Shown here: one piece after another, positions 16,719 through 25,293 of the stretch
Position numbering within the stretch: position 1 is the stretch's first letter
How the letters are laid out: the number at the start of each line of letters is the position of its first letter
Assembly (NCBI GenBank): GCA_902802045.1
Contig: CADCKQ010000004.1
Span: forward strand, 62,001 to 126,000
DNA length: 64,000 nucleotides
Direction of reading: 5' to 3'
Source: Oscillospiraceae bacterium
GTDB lineage: Bacteria > Bacillota > Clostridia > Oscillospirales > Oscillospiraceae
Program-made: the position numbers and the translations under genes
The notes under the pieces: model-generated
What the model was told of the DNA's origin: nothing
The model's database searches: none
The model's input: the letters and a program-made list of their open reading frames with translations, nothing else

Positions 16719-18077
16719 ATGAATATGAGGTTTTCGGGATTTGAAGAACTTCTGAAATACTATGCGGTTAAAACTCCCGACGCGCCGGCGTTTTATTTCG
16801 CCTCTGCCTCCGGTGAGAGGGAAGTCTGCTCTTTCGGGCAGTTTTATGATGCGGTTCATATTAGAGCGGAAGAGCTCAAAAACAGCGGAAAGACCTGCGA
16901 AGGAATACTCGCTGACGGAAGCTTTGAGTGTGTCAGGGAGATTTTCGCCGCCAATATTGCGGGACTCCAGGTCGTTATGCTTGACGCCAATGTACCCGTT
17001 TCGCTGCTCGAAAAGCTTATACCTTATACCGATATGGATCTGCTCTGGGGAGATATAGAGGAAAAAACGCGCCTCGAGGAGAGAATGTCTCCGGGCGTAA
17101 AAGACGGGAAGGACAGGATCCTGTTTTTCACCTCAGGAACGACCTCCGCCTCCAAGGCTGTCACGCTCACAGGCCACAGCCTCTGTCAGTCAGCGTATAA
17201 CGGCGGGGAAAAGCTTCCGCTGGAGCCTTCGGACACATTGCTATGCATGCTGCCTCTGGGACATGTCTTCGGCTTTGTCTGCGGGCTTTTGTGGGGTACG
17301 AGCTGCGGAGCCTCTGTTGCACTCGGAAGAGGGCCGAGGCATTACCCGGATGACTGCAGTTTCTTCAGACCGACTGCAGTTTCGCTCGTTCCTCTGCTCC
17401 TCGGCTTTATGATGAAGATGAATGCTTTCAACCCCGAACTCAAGACGGTCCTGATCGGAGCCGGTGATTGCAAAAAGGAGCTTCTGGCAGCCGCGGCAGC
17501 GAAGGGCATCAGGGTGAGCTTCGGATACGGACTTACAGAGACGAGCTCCGGCGTGGCGATCTCAGTCTCCGGCGACCCCTACGCCATGGAGATCTGCCCG
17601 GATGATGAGATCACGCTGGCTCCGGACGGTGAGATACTTATTAAGGCACCCACATGCGTCATGCAGGGATACTACAAGATGAAAGAGGCGACTGATGCCG
17701 CTTTGAAGGATGGAGTTTTTTACTCCGGAGATACCGGTTTCTTCGATGATGAGGGAAAACTCCACATAACAGGAAGAAAAAAAGAGATGCTCGTTTTGCC
17801 CGACGGGACAAAGCTCTTTCTTCCGGAATATGAGAGCGCGATCGCTGCTGTTTTGAAAAACCCCGAGATCGCCGCAGATGTAAAAGACGGAAGGCCAGTG
17901 CTGATCATCAGCGGGGACGGGGATAAAAAGGCTGTTTTGCAGGCGATCAGGCCCCTGATGGATGAGCAGCCTAGAGGCAGACAGATAAGCGATGTTATTT
18001 TTGTAAAAGAACCCTTGCCGAGAACGGCAACCGGAAAAATAAAACGCTGGGAACTCCGGCAGAAAGCAGGTTTATAA
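16719..18077 (+). CDS. Acyl-adenylating enzyme (AMP-binding family)
   Basis: A 452-residue adenylate-forming enzyme. Motifs: phosphate loop FFTSGTTSASK near 134-144, YGLTETSSG near 269, SGDTGFFDDEGKL near 330, GRKKEMLVLPDG near 347 and the catalytic lysine in TATGKIKRWEL close to the C-terminus. It should activate a carboxylic acid as AMP ester. Its stop overlaps the start of an acyl carrier protein gene, and an acyl-ACP thioesterase follows, so the acid is probably loaded onto that carrier. Slightly shorter than fatty acyl-CoA ligases. Confidence 0.88.
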   Translation: MNMRFSGFEELLKYYAVKTPDAPAFYFASASGEREVCSFGQFYDAVHIRAEELKNSGKTCEGILADGSFECVREIFAANIAGLQVVMLDANVPVSLLEKLIPYTDMDLLWGDIEEKTRLEERMSPGVKDGKDRILFFTSGTTSASKAVTLTGHSLCQSAYNGGEKLPLEPSDTLLCMLPLGHVFGFVCGLLWGTSCGASVALGRGPRHYPDDCSFFRPTAVSLVPLLLGFMMKMNAFNPELKTVLIGAGDCKKELLAAAAAKGIRVSFGYGLTETSSGVAISVSGDPYAMEICPDDEITLAPDGEILIKAPTCVMQGYYKMKEATDAALKDGVFYSGDTGFFDDEGKLHITGRKKEMLVLPDGTKLFLPEYESAIAAVLKNPEIAADVKDGRPVLIISGDGDKKAVLQAIRPLMDEQPRGRQISDVIFVKEPLPRTATGKIKRWELRQKAGL

Positions 18078-18331
18078 TGACAAGAGAAGAAGTGGTACAG
18101 CAGATCAAGAAGGTCATTTATGACAGTGTGCCTGAACTGGCGGGAAAAGATCTCGAAGGCGATACGGTCATTAATACTGAGACTGCCATCGATTCCATGG
18201 GCTTCATACTCGTCATATGCAAGCTGGAAGCGCTGTTCGATATCAAGATCCCGGAGCGCAGATGGAACAAATTATCCACACTGAACGATGTGGCAGACGA
18301 GATCATGAAATATCTGCCTAAGGATAAATAA
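18077..18331 (+). CDS. Acyl carrier protein
   Basis: An 84-residue acidic carrier protein with the phosphopantetheine attachment serine at 40 in the context IDSMGF. It overlaps the adenylating enzyme gene by one base and is followed within two bases by a thioesterase gene, so it is a dedicated carrier rather than the fatty-acid-synthesis ACP, whose fab neighbours are absent here. Confidence 0.9.
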   Translation: MTREEVVQQIKKVIYDSVPELAGKDLEGDTVINTETAIDSMGFILVICKLEALFDIKIPERRWNKLSTLNDVADEIMKYLPKDK

Positions 18332-18332
18332 A

Positions 18333-19034
18333 GTGCATTCTGAGGAGATAAAGATCCGGAACAATCATACGGACATGTACAGGAGACTCAGGATCTCAAC
18401 CATGTTCGAATGGTTTCAGGAAGGCTCGATAACACATACCGAGGAGCTCGGGTGCGGCAGGGAGAAGACTCTCGACAAGGGCCTTCTTTGGGTCGTTACG
18501 CTGCAGAGAGCGGAGATCGGAAGACTTCCTCTATATGATGAAAAGATCATATTCAAAACATGGCCCGGAAGGACCATGCATGTGCTGTTTCCGAGATTCT
18601 ACTCGCTCGAGACTTTCGAAGGGGAGAGCCTCGTAAAAGCCTCCGCTCTCTGGACGCTTGTGGACAGCAGGACCCGCAAGATGGTATTCCCTGAGAGAAA
18701 CGGCATAGTCATTGAGGAAGAGCGCACAGGATACGAGATCGGTCTTCCTTCTCCTCCCAAAGCGATCGGATGTCCGAATAACGGGAATTTCACCGTGCCC
18801 TTCAGTTTTGTGGACCTGAACGGACATATGAACAACACAAGATATTTTGATCTTGCCGAGGACATGATCGGAGAGAGCGCAAAAGGCAGGCAGCTTAAGG
18901 AGATAAGCACCGAGTATTCATCCGAGATAAAGATCGGAGAATCGATGGAGCTGAAGTGGGGAAATGAAGATGATCTCTATTACCTGGAAGGGAACACGGA
19001 AAGGCGCGTTTTCAGAATGAGCCTGAAATACTGA
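18333..19034 (+). CDS. Acyl-ACP thioesterase
   Basis: A 233-residue double hotdog protein of the FatA/FatB-like bacterial thioesterase family. The first hotdog carries TDMYRRLRISTMFEWFQEGSITHTEELG and the second holds the catalytic-type motif DLNGHMNNTRYFD near 165. It would release a fatty acid from the carrier protein encoded just upstream. The start codon is GTG with AAGGATAA upstream. It is third gene of a compact cassette. Confidence 0.87.
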   Translation: MHSEEIKIRNNHTDMYRRLRISTMFEWFQEGSITHTEELGCGREKTLDKGLLWVVTLQRAEIGRLPLYDEKIIFKTWPGRTMHVLFPRFYSLETFEGESLVKASALWTLVDSRTRKMVFPERNGIVIEEERTGYEIGLPSPPKAIGCPNNGNFTVPFSFVDLNGHMNNTRYFDLAEDMIGESAKGRQLKEISTEYSSEIKIGESMELKWGNEDDLYYLEGNTERRVFRMSLKY

Positions 19035-19052
19035 GCTTCAGGAGAGCTGACA

Positions 19053-19442
19053 ATGAAAGAAATACCTTCGCCGGATAAATGGCTTAAAGAAGCAAAGGAA
19101 AGCGAGAACGCTCGTCTTTGCGGAATGTTTCTTCTCCACAACGGAACTGTCAGGGAGACAGCCAAAGCAAAGGTCCGTCTGGGGGAAGAAAATACAAGAG
19201 AAGTTAAAGGAATGTATTTCTCTTCAGATGAGGAAAAAGTAAATTCCGCCATAGCCGGGGCATATGCTATGCCCGGAATCTACTATGTGAGAGTCTGGCT
19301 CAACGAAGGGGAGCTTAAGACGGGAGACGATATAATGTACGTGCTTGTCGGCGGAGATATAAGGCCTCATGTTGTCGACGCGCTCCAGAGTCTCGTCGCA
19401 GAGATAAAAACAAATTGCGTTATCGAGAAGGAGATATACTGA
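19053..19442 (+). CDS. moaE: MoaE-like molybdopterin synthase large subunit
   Basis: A 129-residue protein matching the MoaE fold by pattern: GMFLLHNGTVR near 24-34, then VWLNEGELKTGDDIMYVLVGGDIRPHV and a terminal IKTNCVIEKEIY where MoaE has a catalytic KKE-type end. It would convert cyclic pyranopterin monophosphate to molybdopterin with MoaD. Similarity to textbook MoaE is modest and no moaD gene is in the window. Its stop is followed within two bases by the mog gene. Confidence 0.65.
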   Translation: MKEIPSPDKWLKEAKESENARLCGMFLLHNGTVRETAKAKVRLGEENTREVKGMYFSSDEEKVNSAIAGAYAMPGIYYVRVWLNEGELKTGDDIMYVLVGGDIRPHVVDALQSLVAEIKTNCVIEKEIY

Positions 19443-19443
19443 G

Positions 19444-19926
19444 ATGAGTTATAAAGCTGCCGTTATTACTGTCAGCGACAGATGCTCTAAAGGACTTCAG
19501 GAGGACACTTCCGGGCCCGCACTCTCTGAGATGTTGACCGATGAAGGCTATGAGATCGTATACAGAGGTCTTGTGCCTGACGAGCAGGAACTCATTGAAA
19601 ATGAAATAAAAAAATGCGCCGATGAGATCGGCGCAAATATCATACTGACAACGGGAGGAACAGGCTTTTCCCTCCGCGATGTGACTCCGGAGGCAACGAG
19701 AGCTGTTATTGAACGGGAAACTCCTTTTATTCCCCAGGCCATGCTTTATTACAGCCTGAAGATAACTCCGAGAGCGATGTTCTCGAGAATGGTCGCCGGG
19801 ATCAGGAAAAACAGCCTTATTATAAATCTTCCGGGAAGCCGCAAGGCCTCCACGGAAAATTTATCCGGTATAATCGGTGCTTTGGACCACGCGCTTCACA
19901 TGTTGGCCGGAGAGGGACACGAATAA
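19444..19926 (+). CDS. MogA/MoaB family molybdenum cofactor protein
   Basis: A 160-residue MPT adenylyltransferase-type protein. The MoCF motifs TTGGTGFSLRDVTPEAT (near 64-80) and INLPGSRKAS (near 126) are intact. It activates molybdopterin before molybdate insertion by MoeA. It is co-transcribed with the MoaE-like gene, and its last 31 bases overlap the 3' end of moaC in convergent orientation. Confidence 0.92.
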   Translation: MSYKAAVITVSDRCSKGLQEDTSGPALSEMLTDEGYEIVYRGLVPDEQELIENEIKKCADEIGANIILTTGGTGFSLRDVTPEATRAVIERETPFIPQAMLYYSLKITPRAMFSRMVAGIRKNSLIINLPGSRKASTENLSGIIGALDHALHMLAGEGHE

Positions 19927-20390
19927 TCTCCGTGGATTCCCCCCGTCTTTGAGATGAGTTTCACCTCTGAGATGACCATATCCTTCTGGACAGCCTTGCA
20001 CATATCGTAGACAGTCAGCGCCGCGATTGATGCGGCTGTCAGAGCCTCCATTTCGACCCCGGTCCTGCCGTCACAGGAGACGGCAGCATATATATCTACG
20101 GAGTTCTTTTCCTCATTTAAGGAAAGACTCAGGTCTATCCCGTCCATGACTATCGGGTGGCACATGGGTATTATATCGGGAACTCTCTTCGCTCCCATGA
20201 CGCCCGCTACCTGGGCAACAGTCAGAACATCGCCTTTTTTCATACCTCCGCTCTTTATCAGGGCGAAGGTTTTTTCATTTACCAATACTCTCGAGAAGGC
20301 AGTGGCGGTGCGTCTGGTGATGTCTTTATCGCCCACATCGACCATCTTCGCCCTTCCCTCATTGTTGAAATGGGTGAAATCGGAATCCAT
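19896..20390 (-). CDS. moaC: Cyclic pyranopterin monophosphate synthase MoaC
   Basis: A 164-residue protein with the MoaC signatures KMVDVGDKDITRR, IPMCHPI and VEMEALTAAS, plus CKAVQKDM near the end. It forms cyclic pyranopterin monophosphate from the MoaA product. The start at MDSDFTHFN matches the family N-terminus. It lies five bases after moaA and overlaps the Mog gene tail-to-tail by 31 bases. Confidence 0.95.
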   Translation of the reverse strand: MDSDFTHFNNEGRAKMVDVGDKDITRRTATAFSRVLVNEKTFALIKSGGMKKGDVLTVAQVAGVMGAKRVPDIIPMCHPIVMDGIDLSLSLNEEKNSVDIYAAVSCDGRTGVEMEALTAASIAALTVYDMCKAVQKDMVISEVKLISKTGGIHGDYSCPSPANM

Positions 20391-20395
20391 AGGGT

Positions 20396-21349
20396 TCAGC
20401 CTCCGATCATGTTCATATTTCTGCCGGCGCGGCTGCGCTGCTCCGGAGAGAGCACTCCGTGCCATTCGGGCTTGGCCAGTATCGCCTCTTTGAAAACTTT
20501 CACCATTCCGTCATAATCCAATCCTTTGATCGGATATTCGGCATCGGAGTGGAGACAGGGCTTGATCTTGCCGTCCGCCGTAAGCCTCAGGCGGTTGCAT
20601 TCTTTACAGAAATGCGCGCTGACCGGTGAGATGAGCCCGATATTTCCTTTTGCTCCGGGAAGTTTATACAGTTTGGCAACGCTTCCGTCCCGGGGAAGCT
20701 TCTCAAGTTCCGGAAGGACTTCCAGAACCTTTGTATATGGAATAAAGGCCTCTTTTTTGAAATCCCCGCTGTCGTACATGGGCATCATCTCTATAAAGCG
20801 CATGTCGAGCGGATATTTTCTTGTTAGCTCAGCAAGGGCGGGAATCTCGTCATCGTTAAATCCGCCGATCAATACAGCGTTAAGCTTTATCTTATCAAAA
20901 CCTGCATTCAGGGCGGCTTCAATGCCTTTGAGAGCGTCTTCGAGATTTCCGCGCCTGGTAATATACCTGTATTTGTCATTGTCGAGCGTATCGAGACTTA
21001 TATTTAGGCGTTTAACACCGGCGTTTTTCAAAGGTTCTGCATATTTATCCAATGTTATGCCGTTTGTAGTCACGCAGACCTCTTTGATCCCATCGGTATG
21101 AGCCGTTTTTTCACAGATATCGACAATATTTTTCTTGACTAAGGGTTCGCCGCCGGTAATCCTGATTTTTTTTATCCCGAGCGATGCAGCCGCTTTCACG
21201 GCGAGCTCCGTCTCCTCTAGGGTGAGCATCTCCTCGTGAGCTTTTTTGCATACCCCGTCTTCGGGCATGCAGTAGCGGCAGCGCAGATCGCAGAGCTCTG
21301 TCACCGAGATCCTGAGATATGTTATTTCTCTACCGTAGCTGTCTTTCAT
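20396..21349 (-). CDS. moaA: GTP 3',8-cyclase MoaA
   Basis: A 317-residue radical SAM enzyme, the first step of Moco synthesis. The N-terminal cluster is C20-x3-C24-x2-C27, and a C-terminal cluster region CKECNRLRLTADGKIKPC binds the second Fe-S cluster. The protein ends in the conserved Gly-Gly. The start at MKDSYGRE is the family start. It is one base downstream of the MoeA-like gene and five upstream of moaC. Confidence 0.95.
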   Translation of the reverse strand: MKDSYGREITYLRISVTELCDLRCRYCMPEDGVCKKAHEEMLTLEETELAVKAAASLGIKKIRITGGEPLVKKNIVDICEKTAHTDGIKEVCVTTNGITLDKYAEPLKNAGVKRLNISLDTLDNDKYRYITRRGNLEDALKGIEAALNAGFDKIKLNAVLIGGFNDDEIPALAELTRKYPLDMRFIEMMPMYDSGDFKKEAFIPYTKVLEVLPELEKLPRDGSVAKLYKLPGAKGNIGLISPVSAHFCKECNRLRLTADGKIKPCLHSDAEYPIKGLDYDGMVKVFKEAILAKPEWHGVLSPEQRSRAGRNMNMIGG

Positions 21350-21350
21350 A

Positions 21351-22367
21351 TCAGTATTTACCGAAGGTACAGTTGGGGAAATGGCAGACCTTGCACATCT
21401 GGCACGCGCCTCCGTCCCCAAGGTTTATGAGGTCCTCTTTCGTAAGCGGGTCCCCCGCAAATACCTGAGGCATGAGAGCGTCAAACACTGTTGTAGGCCT
21501 GCTTATGGAGGCTCCGGGAACGCCCATAATGGTGACATCGTCCAGATAGGCTATGAGTGTCATGTTTCCGGGCTGGGCAGGAACTCCGTAGGAGATTATC
21601 CCGGCACCGAGCTGTCTGATCGCTGTCGGAGTCAGGTCGTCGGGATCAACGGACATGCCTCCGGTCATGAACAGCAGATCTGCACCGTTTTCAATATGTG
21701 CCTTCGCGGCATTCACTATCATATCGAGATCATCGTCACAGAAAGTAACTCCGATTATCTCTGAGGGGTATTTATCCATCTTAGCCCGGAGGACTCCTTC
21801 AAATTTGTCCCTGATCCTGCCCGTATAAACCTCAGACCCTGTTATTACGATGCCGACCTTCTTCTCTTTATAAGGCCTCAGTTCCATAAGTTTTCTGCCT
21901 TCACAGAGCTCCTCTGCCATGATTATCTGTTTTTCGTCGCAGACGAGCGGAATGATCCTCATGGCAGCAAGTCTGGCTCCGGGTTCAACGGGATAATGAT
22001 CCGGCAGAGTAAGGATCGTAAGATCGCCGATACTGTTCAGTTCTTTGAGAAGCTCCCGGTCGACTCTGAACATACCGCGTTTATCCGCAATCAGAGTTAC
22101 CTTTCCTTCTGAAGGCCCCTCATAGTGTGCGCCTTCTACCGGCGCCATTGCGGCCATTTTCAGAGCCGCGTCCTCCTCATGTATCTCACCGGCATTTTCT
22201 TCCCAGATAAAAACAGTCTTCTTTCCAATGTCCAGGAGAGCAGGAATATCTTCCTCCTGAATGACATGCCCTCTTTTAAAAGCCGGCCCCTTGAAGCCGT
22301 CTCTCATCGCGGTTATATCGTGACACAATGTAAGCCCTACAGCATCTTCAACTCTGATTTTTTTCAT
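21351..22367 (-). CDS. MoeA-like molybdopterin-binding protein
   Basis: A 338-residue protein whose middle and C-terminal part is a MoCF-binding domain (GIVITGSEVYTGR, FMTGGMSVDPDDLTP, MGVPGASISRPTTVFD). The N-terminal part opens with VEDAVGLTLCHDIT as MoeA does, but the protein is about 60-70 residues shorter than MoeA. It ends with CQMCKVCHFPNCTFGKY, a four-cysteine tail that could bind a metal. It is probably the molybdate-inserting step for the neighbouring hydroxylase. It lies between modC and moaA in one operon. Confidence 0.83.
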   Translation of the reverse strand: MKKIRVEDAVGLTLCHDITAMRDGFKGPAFKRGHVIQEEDIPALLDIGKKTVFIWEENAGEIHEEDAALKMAAMAPVEGAHYEGPSEGKVTLIADKRGMFRVDRELLKELNSIGDLTILTLPDHYPVEPGARLAAMRIIPLVCDEKQIIMAEELCEGRKLMELRPYKEKKVGIVITGSEVYTGRIRDKFEGVLRAKMDKYPSEIIGVTFCDDDLDMIVNAAKAHIENGADLLFMTGGMSVDPDDLTPTAIRQLGAGIISYGVPAQPGNMTLIAYLDDVTIMGVPGASISRPTTVFDALMPQVFAGDPLTKEDLINLGDGGACQMCKVCHFPNCTFGKY

Positions 22368-22383
22368 ATTGCTATGCCTGCCA

Positions 22384-23430
22384 TCAATTATTTAAAAGCA
22401 TTATATCACTTGAAGCTACGCTCGCATAGAGTTGTTTTTCATGCCTGAGCCGGTCCCAGAGCCCTCCGGAAATATTGACTCTGAGAGGCTTTGCACACCC
22501 CGCTACCGGTTCTATGACAAGGACGGTATATCTTAGATCTTTGATCTCCCTGACGATCCTGATAGCGAAGGCGTTTTCTCTGTCACGGGATTTGCAGATT
22601 ATGATATTCTTTGCGTATATTCCGGCAGAAGAACATGCTTCATTTCTTCCCGAAGTCTCCAGGGCAATGCCCCAGTCTTTCATATAAACTCTGTTGCCTT
22701 CAAGCCATTCAAGATCCGAGAAATTCTCGCATCCCGCGAGCTTCGCCGCAGCTCGGGTAGCGGGCTCGGAGAACAGCTCAGCCACATACTGCTTGCTCTC
22801 ACTCTCTCCTTCATTAAGAACGCAGACGGCATCACAGAGCCTGAAGACCTCGTCCTTGCTGTGGGAGACAAAGAGCGCCCCTCTTCCGAATTCCTTCAGA
22901 TCGTCCGCAAGTTCCATCTCCAGCTGCCATTTGAGGAAGCTGTCAAGAGCGGAAAACGGTTCGTCGAGAAGCAGCAGCTCCGGGTCGTTTATAAGTATTC
23001 TTGCCAGCGCGACCCTCTGCTGCTGTCCGCCGGAAAGCTGGGAAGGATATTTGTGTTCGAGGCCTGAGAGATGCATCTTTTCTATTTTTTCGGCAACGAG
23101 ATTTTTTTTCTTCTCCTTGTTTTTTTCCATGCATCCTGCTGCAATGTTTTTCTCAACAGTCATATTGGGGAAGAGAGCATACTGCTGGAAGAGATATCCT
23201 ACTCTGCGCTTTTGCGGACTCAGGTTAATGCCATTATCGCTGTCAAAAAGAACTCTGTCGTTCAGAACGATCCTTCCCTCGTCCGGTTTTTCTATACCGG
23301 CTATGCATTTCAAAGTCATGCTTTTGCCGCAGCCTGAAGCTCCGAGAAGGGCCAGTATCTCTCTGTCCGTCTCAAACTGTACATCCAGAGTGAAGTTGTC
23401 GAGTTTTTTTCTGATATCTACGGTCAGCAT
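22384..23430 (-). CDS. modC: Molybdate ABC transporter ATP-binding protein
   Basis: A 348-residue ATPase with Walker A GASGCGKS at 30-37, signature LSGGQQQR, Walker B LLLLDEPFSAL, and a C-terminal region that is a TOBE-like domain. It powers molybdate import with ModB and ModA. Its start is immediately adjacent to the modB stop (one-base overlap). Confidence 0.92.
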   Translation of the reverse strand: MLTVDIRKKLDNFTLDVQFETDREILALLGASGCGKSMTLKCIAGIEKPDEGRIVLNDRVLFDSDNGINLSPQKRRVGYLFQQYALFPNMTVEKNIAAGCMEKNKEKKKNLVAEKIEKMHLSGLEHKYPSQLSGGQQQRVALARILINDPELLLLDEPFSALDSFLKWQLEMELADDLKEFGRGALFVSHSKDEVFRLCDAVCVLNEGESESKQYVAELFSEPATRAAAKLAGCENFSDLEWLEGNRVYMKDWGIALETSGRNEACSSAGIYAKNIIICKSRDRENAFAIRIVREIKDLRYTVLVIEPVAGCAKPLRVNISGGLWDRLRHEKQLYASVASSDIMLLNN

Positions 23431-24128
23431 CAGATGCCTCCTTCAGTGGAAACAGGAACTTTCCTGGTCTTGCGCCTCTCCGGGTGCTCGATCATATTGA
23501 CGGCAAGGAGTACAACAGCAGAGATCGCGATATTAATAAGTACCCATTTAAAGGCAAGAGCATCATTGTTCGTTCTCCAGAGCTGGTACACGGTCGTGGA
23601 TATTGTTGCTGTCTTACCGGGAGTATACCCGGCAATCATTGAGGTCGCTCCGTATTCGCCGAGAGCCCTGGCGAAGGCAAGAACTGCTCCGGCGATCATC
23701 CCGTCCTTACAAGCCGGCATGCGTATACGCCAGAAGATATATGTATTTGAAAGACCGAGTGTCTGTCCGGACTGTGCAAGAGTTTCGTCAAAGGCCTCAA
23801 AAGCTCCGCGTGCAGTTCTGTACATAAGAGGAAAAGCGACGACTACAGTTGCAAAGACCGCACTCCACCATGTCATTACCATCTTAATGCCGAAAGTTTC
23901 AAGCACCCAGGCGCCAATTATCCTTTTAGGTCCGAAGACACGCAGCAGAAGATAACCTACAACTGTCGGGGGAAGAACAAGCGGGAGGGTCAGGAAAACA
24001 TCCAGAATGCCTTTAATAAGCTTTGGGAGCCTGGCTATCCAGTAAGCAAAAAAGATACCGGCGAAAAAAATAACGACAGTGGAGATGGCTGCGATCCTTA
24101 GAGAGTTAAACAGAGGATACCAATCCAT
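23430..24128 (-). CDS. modB: Molybdate ABC transporter permease
   Basis: A 232-residue inner membrane permease with about five helices and the cytoplasmic EAA-type loop GEYGATSMIAGYTPGKT... that contacts the ATPase. CGGAGATGATCTT provides the ribosome binding site. It lies 85 bases after modA, with a stable hairpin between them that may lower permease expression relative to the binding protein. Confidence 0.92.
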   Translation of the reverse strand: MDWYPLFNSLRIAAISTVVIFFAGIFFAYWIARLPKLIKGILDVFLTLPLVLPPTVVGYLLLRVFGPKRIIGAWVLETFGIKMVMTWWSAVFATVVVAFPLMYRTARGAFEAFDETLAQSGQTLGLSNTYIFWRIRMPACKDGMIAGAVLAFARALGEYGATSMIAGYTPGKTATISTTVYQLWRTNNDALAFKWVLINIAISAVVLLAVNMIEHPERRKTRKVPVSTEGGI

Positions 24129-24167
24129 AAGATCATCTCCGAAAAAATTTATCCTATTTTAACATAA

Positions 24168-24190
24168 GGGCGGCTCTTTTTGAACCGCCC
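24168..24190 (-). other. Intercistronic hairpin between modA and modB
   Basis: GGGCGG (24168-24173) pairs with CCGCCC (24185-24190). There is no T-run on the transcribed strand, so RNA stabilisation or partial attenuation is more likely than full termination. Confidence 0.5.
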
Positions 24191-24213
24191 CCTGCAAAAA
24201 TAATATATTATTG

Positions 24214-25101
24214 TTAAGCTACTTTTTCAAAGCCTACAGCTGTGAATACTGCCATAGCTTCATCAGTGAAGCAGTAATCAAGAAATGCCTGAGCGGCTTC
24301 ATGCTGCGGTGCGTTTTTCATAACAGCAGCGGGATAGATTATTTGCTTGCACATATCCTTGGTTGCATACGCGACAGGCGAGAGACCGGCAGAGAACGCG
24401 TCTGTACAGTATACAACTCCTGCATCAACAGCTGCTTCAGTCACCTGGGTGGTTACTTCCTTTACGTTGGATCCGTAAGTAATTGTTCCGGCGGATGCCA
24501 AAGCTGCCTCGTCAAGTTCATAGTATTCAAGAATCTGCTGCGTATACTGTCCTACAGGTACATCCTCGTTGCCCATGCAAAAGAGAAGGGTTCCTTCTTT
24601 GAGGCCATCGGCAAGATCGTCAAAAGAGGAAAGTCCTTTCGGGTTGCTCTCGGGAACAACCAAAACGACCTTGTTCTCAAGGAAGTTGACGCGGGTCGGA
24701 GTGTCTACAAAGTCAAGGCCTTCGGTATTGACATCAGGGCTGGCCTCAATATCGAGCTGATTCATCTGTTTCTGACCTGCAGAAATAAATACATCGCAGT
24801 CAGCGCCCTCCTGGATCTGAGTCTTTAATGTTCCGGAGGAGTCAAAGTTCATTGTAATGGTTACATTCGGATTTGCAGCCATATACATGTCAGCGACTTC
24901 CGTAAGAGTCTCGGTCATAGAAGCCGCGGCAAATACAATGACTTCAACGGGTTCCGGCGCTTCCTCGACCGGCGCTTCCTCGACCGGCACTTCCTCGACC
25001 GGCGCTTCTGTCGCTGCAGGAGCCGGAGCTGCAGCCTGTCCGCAGGCAGCCAGTGCGAAAATCATACAGAGAGCCAAAACAAGAGCCAATAATTTTTTCA
25101 T
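24214..25101 (-). CDS. modA: Molybdate-binding lipoprotein
   Basis: A 295-residue lipoprotein. Signal peptide with lipobox LAAC (Cys20), an Ala/Pro/Glu-rich linker of direct repeats (PVEEVPVEEAPVEEAPEP, 15-bp DNA repeats near 24960-25010), then the ModA domain starting VIVFAAASMTETLTEV with the substrate-loop DVFISAGQKQMNQL and VYCTDAF. It captures molybdate or tungstate outside the membrane. The start at MKKLLALV has GGAGG upstream. It is the first gene of modABC-moeA-like-moaA-moaC. Confidence 0.93.
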   Translation of the reverse strand: MKKLLALVLALCMIFALAACGQAAAPAPAATEAPVEEVPVEEAPVEEAPEPVEVIVFAAASMTETLTEVADMYMAANPNVTITMNFDSSGTLKTQIQEGADCDVFISAGQKQMNQLDIEASPDVNTEGLDFVDTPTRVNFLENKVVLVVPESNPKGLSSFDDLADGLKEGTLLFCMGNEDVPVGQYTQQILEYYELDEAALASAGTITYGSNVKEVTTQVTEAAVDAGVVYCTDAFSAGLSPVAYATKDMCKQIIYPAAVMKNAPQHEAAQAFLDYCFTDEAMAVFTAVGFEKVA

Positions 25102-25152
25102 CTGTTTTCCTCCAAGTTTTAGAATGTTTTTTAATAACAACTTGCATTTTAT

Positions 25153-25163
25153 TACAAATTGCA
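25153..25163. promoter_or_regulatory. Mo-regulon operator site 1 (modA)
   Basis: TACAAATTGCA lies at the predicted modA start point (about 25164). It is one of four copies of TACAAnTTGCW in the molybdenum region, a position that suits repression. Confidence 0.5.
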
Positions 25164-25170
25164 TAACTAT

Positions 25171-25199
25171 ATAATATGCCATTATATATATAATAGCAA
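25171..25199 (-). promoter_or_regulatory. modA operon promoter
   Basis: TTGCTA (25194-25199) and TATTAT (25171-25176), read leftward, have a 17-base spacer. Confidence 0.55.
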
Positions 25200-25211
25200 A
25201 TTATTTTTTAT

Positions 25212-25222
25212 TACAAGTTGCT
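25212..25222. promoter_or_regulatory. Mo-regulon operator site 2 (modA/mop divergent region)
   Basis: TACAAGTTGCT lies 13 bases upstream of the modA -35 box and just upstream of the rightward mop promoter (TTGATT near 25226, TATATA near 25249). It also forms an imperfect dyad with TAGCAA at 25194. Confidence 0.45.
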
Positions 25223-25293
25223 ATTGATTACAATACGGTTATACTGTATATATCGCAAAGCATAATTATTATTTGAAAACAAGGAGGCTATAT

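Noticed and set aside
19053..25101. Moco riboswitch before the cofactor genes
   Set aside because: The leaders before the MoaE-like gene and modA are short or simply AT-rich and show no conserved multi-stem structure I could recognise.
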